This document shows, piece by piece, positions 8,341 to 16,772 of a stretch of 64,000 nt of DNA. The DNA comes from Marinobacter oulmenensis (GTDB lineage Bacteria; Pseudomonadota; Gammaproteobacteria; Pseudomonadales; Oleiphilaceae). The notes beneath the pieces were generated by a model. That model did no database searches and was not told the origin of the DNA. It saw only the letters and a program-made list of their open reading frames with translations. The first letter of the stretch is position 1, and the number at the start of each line of letters is the position of its first letter. The stretch is from positions 310,001 through 374,000 of the forward strand of contig NZ_JACHFE010000002.1 in assembly GCF_014201735.1 (NCBI RefSeq), written 5' to 3'. Made by a program: the position numbers and the translations under genes.

Positions 8341-8469
8341 ATGACGGGCAACCTTCCGGAGTCTGTTCTTCCAGTGGCGAGTCAGGGCCAGCAGCCTGAA
8401 TGCCTGACAGATATTTTTCCGTCACAAGGTCAACCACGCCTTGTCCTGGGGCTGGACTGGTTGTCCTAG
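8341..8469 (+). CDS. Possible 42-residue small protein beside the Zur site
   Basis: ATG at 8341 follows a good ribosome binding site (AGGAGAG, 5-6 bases upstream) and opens a 42-codon frame ending TAG at 8469. The product (starts MTGNLPESVLPV, ends LVLGLDWLS) has one cysteine and no recognisable domain, signal peptide or membrane segment. It is divergent from the zinc GTPase and about 50 bp from the Zur-like box, so it could be a zinc-regulated small protein or a leader. It could also be chance: the only support is the start site context. The following 8470-8611 holds no further gene that I can see. Confidence 0.35.
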   Translation: MTGNLPESVLPVASQGQQPECLTDIFPSQGQPRLVLGLDWLS

Positions 8470-8611
8470 GCCCTTGTCCCTTTTGTTCGTCACTCCCTTG
8501 AGCCGACCCCGGAATTTTGTTCTACCCTTAGGATAAAGTCGTAACTTCCCTGAAAAAGGTAGCAATTATCGGGTGTTCCATAATAACAAAAAGCTCGGGG
8601 AGTAGACCCTC

Positions 8612-9868
8612 ATGAATCGACGCGACTTGCTGAAAACCGGGGGAGCAGGGCTGTTTCTGGGTAGCTCCGGGTTTCCAGTGATCTCCATGGCTGTGAACCG
8701 CAAGCCGACATTGAGGGTGATGGGGACCCACGTCACTCTCCAGGAATCGATACGGCGGCAGGCCGAACAGGATCTGGGGTTCAATATTGAGTTTTATCCG
8801 GGAGGCAGCGCTGAGGTCCTGTTTCGTGCCGCCACCGATCCCGCCGCCTTTGATCTGTATGAGCAGTGGTCCAACAGCATTAGGGTCCTCTGGCAGGCGA
8901 ATGCCATACGCACCATTGATGTTGATCGGTTGCGTTACTGGCCGGAAATAAATGACTTACCAAAAACCGGGCGAATCACGCCAGACTCACCAATGGGCCG
9001 GGGCGACGCGCCGAACAAACTGCTTTTTGTTCAGGACGACGGCACACTTGCGTCCGCACCATCCGGCCGGGTGAGCTTTCTTCCCTATGTACACAATACC
9101 GACTCCTTTGGTTATAACTCGGACGATGTGCCGGCAGGCGTACCCTATGAAACGGAAAGCTGGGGATGGCTCCTGGATTCCCGCCATCAGGGCCGTGTGG
9201 CGGTGGTCAACGCACCGAGTATCGGACTTTTTGACCTGGCGTTGGCTGCCCAGGCCCAGGGTTTGATGAGCTTTCGGGACATCGGCCAGATGTCCCGTCA
9301 TGAAGTCGACCAACTCTTCGAAATCCTCATAGACTTCAAGCGCCGGGGGCATTTTCGCGGCGTCTGGTCATCAGTGCCTCACTCAATGGACCTGATGGCG
9401 CGGGGCGATGTCTCGATTGAGAGTATGTTTTCACCAGCCGCAACCGGTCTGCGTGGCAGAGGCGTGCCCTGCATCTACGCAGCACCGAAAGAAGGGTACC
9501 GGGCGTGGTATGGCGTGATGTGTCTTTCGGCAGCTGTCGACAGGGAACACGAAGACATGGCGTATGCCTACATGAACTGGTGGCTGTCAGGGTGGCCGGG
9601 TGCTTTTATCGCCCGTCAGGGTTACTACATCGCGAACCCCGAGAGGTCCAGGAAGTACCTGGCTCCCGAAGAGTGGGATTACTGGTATATGGGGGAGCCG
9701 GCGGCATACCCCCTGAAGGGCTCGGATGGCCGGATTTCAGTGTCTGAGGGCGAACGGAGACGGGGCGGCAGCTACCATCGCCGGTTCGCCAATGTTGCCG
9801 TCTGGAATACCGTGATGGAAACCTACGAGTACTCGCTCACCAAGTGGAAGGAGTTTCTGCTGGCATGA
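8612..9868 (+). CDS. Tat-exported PotD-like extracellular solute-binding protein
   Basis: 418-residue periplasmic binding protein of the PotD/spermidine-putrescine type (extracellular solute-binding family 1). The N-terminus has a twin-arginine signal (NRRDLLK at 2-8, then a Gly/Leu-rich hydrophobic stretch to about residue 27). The ligand is unknown; PotD relatives bind polyamines. No ABC permease or ATPase is near. Instead its stop overlaps by 4 bases the start of a membrane diguanylate cyclase, so it probably acts as the sensory subunit of that receptor, like NspS with MbaA in Vibrio cholerae. A soluble transport role with distant permeases is the alternative. Confidence 0.82.
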   Translation: MNRRDLLKTGGAGLFLGSSGFPVISMAVNRKPTLRVMGTHVTLQESIRRQAEQDLGFNIEFYPGGSAEVLFRAATDPAAFDLYEQWSNSIRVLWQANAIRTIDVDRLRYWPEINDLPKTGRITPDSPMGRGDAPNKLLFVQDDGTLASAPSGRVSFLPYVHNTDSFGYNSDDVPAGVPYETESWGWLLDSRHQGRVAVVNAPSIGLFDLALAAQAQGLMSFRDIGQMSRHEVDQLFEILIDFKRRGHFRGVWSSVPHSMDLMARGDVSIESMFSPAATGLRGRGVPCIYAAPKEGYRAWYGVMCLSAAVDREHEDMAYAYMNWWLSGWPGAFIARQGYYIANPERSRKYLAPEEWDYWYMGEPAAYPLKGSDGRISVSEGERRRGGSYHRRFANVAVWNTVMETYEYSLTKWKEFLLA

Positions 9869-11634
9869 TGGCCACGAGGTTCCGGCCTGCTTCATGGCGA
9901 CTCAAATACCGGATTTTTGCGGGCTTTCTGCTGATCGGCCTGGTCAGTTGTGGTGTTGCGCTGATGCTGGCGTTCACCGTCAACGATGTCTATTCCAGAT
10001 TTCAGAACTTCACATCATTCAGTCAACGGGTTGAACTGGGCCTCGATCTCTCCGGGCGTATGGTTGAACTGCAGCGGCTTTCCGGTGAATTTGTGAATGA
10101 TGGCCAAGCCCTGGCTGCCGACCAGGCCTCCCTGGTTCTGTCACAGGCAAAACAGCTTCTGGGGGAACTGGAGTCCACCACCGGTGATCGCTTCGGCTCC
10201 CGCGCGAGGATCATGAACGAGCACCTTAGTGGGTTTGAGCAGGCGTTTGTGGAGGTCCGCAAACAGCGGGAGCGTCAGTCCGAGCTGGTTACCGACACCA
10301 TAACCGAAAGAGCGTTGCGGTATCGTCAGTTGCTGGCGGAATACGAAGCCGGGATTGGCTCGGAGCAAACAGACTGGGTGGCGAGACTGGAGCGCCTGCG
10401 CAATTCGGCCCTGCAGATCGAGCGTCACATGCGCAACTATTTTGATCGCCTCGACAATGCGCTGATCCGCGAAATCAATAGCGAAGTCCGGTATTCCCGG
10501 GAACTGATCCGTGAGCTGCCCGTCCGCCGTGAAGGCATTGGCAATCCCGGGCTTGTCGGCCAGATGGATGAGGCGCTTCGGTCGTACCAGGCAGCTATTG
10601 TGGAAGCCGTACAGCTTACCCGGGGGTTCCTGTATCTGGTCAATGTGGTTATGGCAGCCGAAACCCATGAAATCACCTATCAGGCCGAGCGCCTTGCCGA
10701 GGGGCTGAGGAATGAAATGGGGCGGATCGAAACGGAGATGGCCCGCTCAATTCGCCGGGCGATATGGAGTGCCTTGATCGGAACATTCGTGACTCTCTGC
10801 CTGATCCTTTTGCTGTCCTGGCGGCTAGGGCAGGGCATTGCTGGTCCCATAGAGCAACTGACCCAGGGGTTCCGCCGTCTTGCCAGGGGAGAACTGGCAG
10901 GCGATGCAGACTTGTCGGGTGCCGGTTATGAGTTCCGGGAGCTGTCTCATGCGGCCCAGGTGTTCAGGGAGAAAAACGAGGAAACCCGTCGCCTGCTTGT
11001 GCAATACCGCGAACTTAGCGAAGAGTTGGAACACCGCGTGAACGAGCGTACCCGGGAGTTGGAACAGGCCAACCTGCAGTTGGAAAAACTTTCCCGCACG
11101 GATGAACTGACCAGGCTGGCGAACCGTCGCTCGTTTGATGAGGTCCTGGCCGTGGAATGGGCGGTTGCCCAGCGCAGCGGCCTGAAGCTCGCGATGCTGA
11201 TGATGGATATTGATTACTTCAAACCCTACAACGATCATTATGGCCATCTGGCCGGCGATGACTGCTTGCGTCAGGTGGCCGGCACCCTTGAAGCCTGCAT
11301 GCGCCGCCGGACCGATCTGGTTGCTCGTTATGGTGGAGAAGAGTTTGTCGCTGTGCTCCAGGATACTGATGATCAGGGTGCACTGGCGATGGCGGAGACT
11401 CTGAGGCTTGCTGTCCGAAACCTTTGCATTACTCATCAGTACAGCCACCTCGGGATCGTGAGTGTCAGTGTGGGCGCGGCGGTGGCAACGCCCGCAACGA
11501 GACCGGGCGAACCGTCTGAGCTGATCCGCCTGGCTGACCAGGCGCTGTACCTTGCCAAGCAGACTGGTCGTGACAGGGCCTGCCTGCTGCCTTTCCGGCC
11601 ATCCTCCGGTACCTACCGAATGGCGACAGGATGA
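9865..11634 (+). CDS. Membrane diguanylate cyclase (HAMP-GGEEF), partner of the PotD-like protein
   Basis: 589-residue receptor: N-terminal membrane segment (about 18-40), a long helical periplasmic domain (about 45-300), second membrane segment (about 305-330), HAMP, coiled coil, and a C-terminal GGDEF domain. The catalytic motif is GGEEF (490-494), with an inhibitory RxxD site (RRTD) five residues before it, so it should make c-di-GMP and be feedback-inhibited. ATG at 9865 is chosen over an upstream in-frame ATG at 9844 because it gives the usual ATGA overlap and has AAGGAG 11 bases upstream. It has no EAL domain, unlike MbaA. Ligand-bound solute-binding protein probably modulates its output. 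Confidence 0.88.
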   Translation: MMATRFRPASWRLKYRIFAGFLLIGLVSCGVALMLAFTVNDVYSRFQNFTSFSQRVELGLDLSGRMVELQRLSGEFVNDGQALAADQASLVLSQAKQLLGELESTTGDRFGSRARIMNEHLSGFEQAFVEVRKQRERQSELVTDTITERALRYRQLLAEYEAGIGSEQTDWVARLERLRNSALQIERHMRNYFDRLDNALIREINSEVRYSRELIRELPVRREGIGNPGLVGQMDEALRSYQAAIVEAVQLTRGFLYLVNVVMAAETHEITYQAERLAEGLRNEMGRIETEMARSIRRAIWSALIGTFVTLCLILLLSWRLGQGIAGPIEQLTQGFRRLARGELAGDADLSGAGYEFRELSHAAQVFREKNEETRRLLVQYRELSEELEHRVNERTRELEQANLQLEKLSRTDELTRLANRRSFDEVLAVEWAVAQRSGLKLAMLMMDIDYFKPYNDHYGHLAGDDCLRQVAGTLEACMRRRTDLVARYGGEEFVAVLQDTDDQGALAMAETLRLAVRNLCITHQYSHLGIVSVSVGAAVATPATRPGEPSELIRLADQALYLAKQTGRDRACLLPFRPSSGTYRMATG

Positions 11635-11732
11635 AAGAGCGACTTTGCGCTAAGCTGAAACTGAGCAGCGTGAACGGAACACGCGCAGGCCGGCAGTTTG
11701 AAATGTCTGCAATCTAGCGATGGAACAGGCTC

Positions 11733-14090
11733 ATGATACCGGATCCCATGGAAAAACGGCGACTGGCTGCACTTCAAAAACTGGGCATTATCAATACCCC
11801 GCCGGAGGAACGGTTCGACAGGCTGGTCAGGATTGCCCGTCAGTTTTATGGTGTCCGGACCGCGCTGTTTACGGTGCTTGATGAAGAACGTCAGTGGTCG
11901 AAATCCCGGGTTGGCGATGATTCCGGTGACATGCCCCGGGCAGCCGCGTTCTGCGACTATGCCATTCGGCAGGACAAGGCCTTTATCGTCGAGGACGCGG
12001 CCCAGGATCCCCGGTTCTCGCGGAATCCGTGGGTGCATGGGGATAGGCCTATCCGGTTTTATGCGGGGGTGCCGGTTCGTGAACCCAGTGGTTTCAAGAT
12101 TGGCACTCTGTGCATCGTAGACGGCCAACCCCGCAGTATCCGGGAGACGGACCTTGACGTCCTGCGCACGCTGGCCAGCCTGATTGAAGATGAACTGGAA
12201 AACGCCCTGCGTGCTGCGGATACCGATTCTGATATCCGAGTGTCCCATCTGGGACGAGCCATATACCGGGCCCAGAATGTCTTTTTCACCACCAGTAGTG
12301 ACCAGCAGGCATTTGAGCTGATGCTCGGGGACTTTCTGGCGTTGACCGGCAGTGAATTTGGCCTGATTGGTGAAGTTCTGTACCGGGAAGACAATACGCC
12401 TTACCTCAAGGTGGGGGCAATAACCAACATTGCCTGGAGCCCGGAAACCGAAGGTTTGTTTCAGCAGGTGGAGCGCCGGGGCATGCTGTTCGAGCGTACC
12501 GACAATCTTTTGGGGGCCGCTTTGCTTTCCGGCGAGGTCGTGGTTGCCAACGACTATGCCACCGATTCCCGACGGGGCGGCCTGCCTCCCGGGCACCCGC
12601 CCATCCGGAGTTACATCGGGCTGCCGGTTTATTCGGGGGATGCACTGATCGGCCTCGTCGGGCTGGCCAATCGAAAACAGGGTTACCGTGAACAGCTCGC
12701 TGAGGATCTGGCACCGTTGCTCCAGACACTGGGAACCCTGATCGAGCGTAAGCGCCTGCATGAGGAAAAAAGGGAGCACCAGAAAAGTCTTGAACAGGCT
12801 GCATACTACGATGCGCTCACCGGGTTACCTAACCGGCGCCGGCTTACCGAATTGTTTGAACAGGAACTGTTCGAGGCGGATCAGCGTCAGGGAACCGTCT
12901 CGGTTTGCTATATTGATCTGGACGGGTTCAAGGAAATTAATGATGAGCACGGCCATTCGGTTGGGGATTCGGTGCTCCGATCAATTTCAGAGAGGTTGAA
13001 GTCAACGGTCAGAGCCCATGACATTATCGGTCGCCTTGGCGGTGACGAGTTTGTCGCCATCCTCCGGGACGTATCCGACATAAGGGTCTATTCACGGATT
13101 CTGGAGTCCATCCGCCAGCCCATCAGTTACCGACACAGTGTCCTGAAACTGTCCGGGAGCATGGGCGTGACCCTCTATCCTGATGATGATGCGGATAGTG
13201 ATCTGCTCTTGCGCCATGCTGATCAGGCGATGTATGCCGCCAAGGAAGGGGGCAAAAACACCTATCGGATCTTTGATCTACAACTGCATTTCAATCGCAA
13301 GGAGCGGGTCAGGGTACTCGAACAGGTTTCAGCCGCCCTTAAGGAGGCCCAGTTCCAGTTGTATTATCAGCCGAAAGTTGACCTGAAACATCGCACTGTT
13401 GGGGGCTTCGAGGCGCTGTTACGCTGGAACCACCCGCAAGAGGGGCTCGTGGGCCCCGGACGCTTCCTGGATTATCTTGAATACACCGAATATGCACGGT
13501 CTGTGGGCAATTGGGTCATCAGTGAGGGGGTGCAACGCCTGCTCGAGTTCTATCGCAAGGGGTTGCCATACACCATCAGTGTCAATCTCAGCCCATCCCA
13601 TTTCCTGGGCGGTGACTTTATGGCGGATCTGGAGAAAGCCATTGAGCCATTAAATAGTGACATCCGTCCGCGACTGATTCTCGAAATCCTGGAAACAACG
13701 GCCATGGACGATGCTGATATGGTGGTGCACCGGCTGAATCAGTGTCGTCACCTTGGCCTGAAGGTGTCACTGGATGATTTTGGCACCGGATACTCTTCAC
13801 TGGACTATTTCCGCCGTCTGCCCGTAAATGAAATCAAGGTTGACCGTTCCTTCGTCGGTGACATGGAGGAAGATCCGGATGATGAAATGGTCATTCGGGC
13901 AATTATCGCCCTTTCCAGGAGCTTTGGTCGCCGTATTGTGGCCGAAGGCATTGAAACACAAGCCGTGCAGGAGCACCTGATTGAACTAGGCTGTGATGTG
14001 GGACAGGGCTATTTCTATTCGCGGCCGATGTGTTTTCAGGATGCGCTGGCCTGGGCCGATGGTTTTGTCTGGCCGGAAAATTCCGGCTAA
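11733..14090 (+). CDS. GAF-GAF-GGDEF-EAL c-di-GMP enzyme
   Basis: 785-residue cytoplasmic protein with two GAF sensor domains (about 15-165 and 190-345), a GGDEF domain (motif GGDEF at 436-440) and an EAL phosphodiesterase domain. EAL residues are intact: EAL (560-562), SVNLSP, DDFGTGYSS, IKVDRSF and AEGIET. It may both make and degrade c-di-GMP depending on GAF ligand, or one activity may control the other. No membrane segment is seen. It follows the membrane cyclase by about 100 bp in the same direction and may be co-transcribed with the next GAF-GGDEF-EAL gene. Confidence 0.9.
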   Translation: MIPDPMEKRRLAALQKLGIINTPPEERFDRLVRIARQFYGVRTALFTVLDEERQWSKSRVGDDSGDMPRAAAFCDYAIRQDKAFIVEDAAQDPRFSRNPWVHGDRPIRFYAGVPVREPSGFKIGTLCIVDGQPRSIRETDLDVLRTLASLIEDELENALRAADTDSDIRVSHLGRAIYRAQNVFFTTSSDQQAFELMLGDFLALTGSEFGLIGEVLYREDNTPYLKVGAITNIAWSPETEGLFQQVERRGMLFERTDNLLGAALLSGEVVVANDYATDSRRGGLPPGHPPIRSYIGLPVYSGDALIGLVGLANRKQGYREQLAEDLAPLLQTLGTLIERKRLHEEKREHQKSLEQAAYYDALTGLPNRRRLTELFEQELFEADQRQGTVSVCYIDLDGFKEINDEHGHSVGDSVLRSISERLKSTVRAHDIIGRLGGDEFVAILRDVSDIRVYSRILESIRQPISYRHSVLKLSGSMGVTLYPDDDADSDLLLRHADQAMYAAKEGGKNTYRIFDLQLHFNRKERVRVLEQVSAALKEAQFQLYYQPKVDLKHRTVGGFEALLRWNHPQEGLVGPGRFLDYLEYTEYARSVGNWVISEGVQRLLEFYRKGLPYTISVNLSPSHFLGGDFMADLEKAIEPLNSDIRPRLILEILETTAMDDADMVVHRLNQCRHLGLKVSLDDFGTGYSSLDYFRRLPVNEIKVDRSFVGDMEEDPDDEMVIRAIIALSRSFGRRIVAEGIETQAVQEHLIELGCDVGQGYFYSRPMCFQDALAWADGFVWPENSG

Positions 14091-14128
14091 CGTGCCCGGG
14101 ACATGGTACCCGATGGAGGGTTGGGCAG

Positions 14129-15952
14129 GTGGCAGAACAACAGCAGTTTTCTGGCTTATCACAATCCATCTATGAACTGATCGTCCAGCACGCGCCGCTG
14201 GATGTTGTGCTCAGTGCCATCACCACGGTGATGGAAGAGGAACTGCCAGGGGCGCTGGTCTCCGTCATGCTTTATTCGGCGGAAACCGGAAAGCTGGACA
14301 TGGTTGCCGGCAGCAGTTTCTCGGAAGCCTATAAGGCTGAAATGCAGGGTATTTCCATTGGTCCGTTCAAGGGGGCCTGTGGCGCTGCCGCCCACAACCG
14401 GGAGCTGACGGTCTGCGAAGACATCGCCAGTGACCGGCGCTGGAATGGTTTCCATACAATCACATCGGAAGAACGACTTGCCGCCTGCTGGTCGACGCCC
14501 CTGGTCAAAAACAACGGCCAGTTACTCGGAACCTTTGCGACCTATTACCGGGAAAAACGTCGTCCCACGGACGATGAAATCCAGTTGATCCGACGGGCTG
14601 CAGGCTTGGTGGTGTTGGCCATTACCCACCAGGAAAACGAACGCCTCCTGAACCAGTATTCGACTCACGATCTGCTGACCGGACTACCCAACCGGGCATT
14701 GTTCGAAGCCCACCTCTCCTATGCCTGCCAGCAGGAGGGGCAGGGTGCCCCGGTGTCGGTGATTCATGTTGATCTGGATGACTTCAAACCGGTCAACAAC
14801 ACCCTGGGGTACGCCATTGGGGACCGTCTGCTGAAAACCATGGCGGAGCGGCTGCAGAAGACCATTGGTGATCGTGGTCTGGTGGCGCGACTGGGTGCCG
14901 ATGAATTTGCGGTATTGCTCACAGGCCCCGAATCGCCGCCGCAGATTACCCGGTGTGCCGATGAAATACTCCACGACTTGTCCCGCCCCTTTGAGATAGA
15001 GGGTAACCAGCTACACATCAGCGCCAGCGTTGGTATTGCGTCGCAACATAGTCGACCGATGAGGGCGGAAGAACTGATGTGCTATGCTGACGCAGCCGTA
15101 CAGGATGCGAAAGCCGAAGGGCGTAATACCTGGCACTGGTTTGAAGGACTGTCACCGACGATCAACAGTGAATATGTGACGATGCGCCGGGAACTGATGG
15201 AGGCGATCGAGCAACAGCAGTTTGAGGTTCATTACCAGCCCATCATTGCCGCTACCTCCGGGCGAATCCGGGGTGTGGAAGCCCTGGTCCGCTGGCGTCA
15301 CCCCAGCCGCGGTCTGATTGCACCCGGCCAGTTCATACCGCTCGCCGAGCAGACCGGTCAGATAGTAGCGATTGGCCAGTGGGTGCTACAGCGTGCCTGC
15401 GCCGATATCGCCACATGGAATCGACAACATAGCCAGGAACTCACGGTGTTTGTGAATATTTCACCGCTCCAGTTCCGGCGGTATGGCTTCCTGCAGGAAA
15501 TACAGCGCGCATTGGAGGAGAGTCAACTGGCACCGGAGCTTCTGGAACTGGAAGTCACCGAGAATGTCCTGATGTCGGGAACCGGCCGGGCGATTGAGAC
15601 CCTCGGCGAAATTCGCGACATGGGGGTGCGGGTGGCCATTGACGACTTCGGTACCGGCTATTCCAGCCTGCGCTACCTGCGCGAGCTGCCTATTAACAAG
15701 GTCAAGGTTGATCGCAGCTTTATCACCGATATTACCGATAATTCGGGCAATGCCGCTATCGTTCAGGGCATCATCACCATGGCCCACCATCTGGGCCTCC
15801 GGGTCGTGGGTGAGGGGGTTGAAACCCCGGAACAGGCCCAGGACCTGGAACAGCGGGGTTGCGATTTTCTACAGGGGTTTCTGTTCTACCGTCCCATGCC
15901 CCTGGCGGATCTGCACCCTGCTATTGCCTCCGGCAAGAGGCATGCCCGGTGA
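14129..15952 (+). CDS. GAF-GGDEF-EAL protein with degenerate GGDEF, likely phosphodiesterase
   Basis: 607-residue protein: GAF (about 10-165), GGDEF-like (about 170-335) and EAL (about 355-600). The cyclase motif is GADEF (256-260) rather than GGDEF, suggesting loss of cyclase activity and perhaps a GTP-sensing role. The EAL side looks complete: EALVRW (from 384), DDFGTGYSS, INKVKVDRSF and GEGVET. GTG at 14129 is the chosen start: it has GGAGGG 8 bases upstream, whereas longer in-frame starts fall inside the previous gene. It ends one base before the convergent gspC stop. Confidence 0.87.
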   Translation: MAEQQQFSGLSQSIYELIVQHAPLDVVLSAITTVMEEELPGALVSVMLYSAETGKLDMVAGSSFSEAYKAEMQGISIGPFKGACGAAAHNRELTVCEDIASDRRWNGFHTITSEERLAACWSTPLVKNNGQLLGTFATYYREKRRPTDDEIQLIRRAAGLVVLAITHQENERLLNQYSTHDLLTGLPNRALFEAHLSYACQQEGQGAPVSVIHVDLDDFKPVNNTLGYAIGDRLLKTMAERLQKTIGDRGLVARLGADEFAVLLTGPESPPQITRCADEILHDLSRPFEIEGNQLHISASVGIASQHSRPMRAEELMCYADAAVQDAKAEGRNTWHWFEGLSPTINSEYVTMRRELMEAIEQQQFEVHYQPIIAATSGRIRGVEALVRWRHPSRGLIAPGQFIPLAEQTGQIVAIGQWVLQRACADIATWNRQHSQELTVFVNISPLQFRRYGFLQEIQRALEESQLAPELLELEVTENVLMSGTGRAIETLGEIRDMGVRVAIDDFGTGYSSLRYLRELPINKVKVDRSFITDITDNSGNAAIVQGIITMAHHLGLRVVGEGVETPEQAQDLEQRGCDFLQGFLFYRPMPLADLHPAIASGKRHAR

Positions 15953-15953
15953 C

Positions 15954-16580
15954 TTACTGATTGGCCCGTAACCGCTGCTGCAACTGTTCCAGTCTGCGCT
16001 GAATCTCCTGGCGTCGGGGCTGGCTGGCTGCCACAGGTCGGTCTGTACCCATACCGGCATCGTCGGTCGCGGTCTCAGGCTCCTGACTGGTCGGGGTCTC
16101 TGCCAGCGCGGGGCTATCGCTCAGGTAAATGTTGGCCAGTGTGCCGTTGTGCTCAACGATGATCCTGGAAGGAAATACCCGGCGCAGGATGCCTCCGCCC
16201 GGCAGGGTATCCCCCTCGGCATAGGCTTTGGTGGTGCCATCATCGGTCTCGATCAGAGCCGTGCCCGGCGATTTGCCGGCGGCTGCCAGGGCGCCGCGCA
16301 AGGTTAGTCCGGTGGTGTTTTCAGGGGCCGGCCGGTTGCTGGCCTTGCCCGAGGCGTTGGCAGTTCCAGGCGTTCCGAAAAGGGGGATGGCTGACAGTTC
16401 AGAGCGGGGTTCCGGCATACCCTGATTCGGCCCGGCCATGTTTACCCCGGTGATCTCCGGGGTTTCCCTCGTGGCCTCGGTCTGCCAGAACCGATAGATC
16501 TGCCAGCCGGTACCGGCCAGCATGGCCAGGGCGGCGGCCAGCGTAATCAGCAGTGGGGTGTTCCGGTCAGTTCCAGTCAT
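15954..16580 (-). CDS. gspC: Type II secretion protein GspC (short form, no PDZ domain)
   Basis: 208-residue inner-membrane protein: short cytoplasmic N-terminus, one membrane segment (about 9-31), then a periplasmic region with the GspC homology domain (about 60-150, including IPLFGTPG and LRGALAAAGKSPGTALIE). In the type II system this domain binds the secretin GspD. After it come a Pro/Thr/Glu-rich linker and a Gln/Arg-rich helix (about 185-208) instead of the PDZ domain found in many GspC proteins. It is divergent from gspE-M, sharing a 192-bp promoter region. Assignment rests on the domain pattern and on the adjoining gsp operon. Confidence 0.78.
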   Translation of the reverse strand: MTGTDRNTPLLITLAAALAMLAGTGWQIYRFWQTEATRETPEITGVNMAGPNQGMPEPRSELSAIPLFGTPGTANASGKASNRPAPENTTGLTLRGALAAAGKSPGTALIETDDGTTKAYAEGDTLPGGGILRRVFPSRIIVEHNGTLANIYLSDSPALAETPTSQEPETATDDAGMGTDRPVAASQPRRQEIQRRLEQLQQRLRANQ

Positions 16581-16772
16581 GGCTGGCCCTGTTGGCGATG
16601 GTCATCGTTTGCCTCCGTTCAGCGTACATCTCCAGATGGCTGACCAGCATTATAGTGCACCCATTGAGGCTGTGGTTCTGATTTCCTGTGCTACTTTTTC
16701 AGAAGGAAGCGTCGGAGCCATGGTGACAGTACCGGCCCTTCACCAAGAGGTAGTTCCAGGAACTCAACGAGG
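16581..16772. promoter_or_regulatory. Divergent gspC / gspE promoter region
   Basis: 192-bp gap between divergent secretion genes. On the minus strand a perfect -10 hexamer TATAAT occupies 16649-16654, about 70 bp upstream of gspC, though I see no strong -35. A promoter for gspE must also lie here. Just before gspE the sequence AACGAGG serves as a ribosome binding site. Confidence 0.45.
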
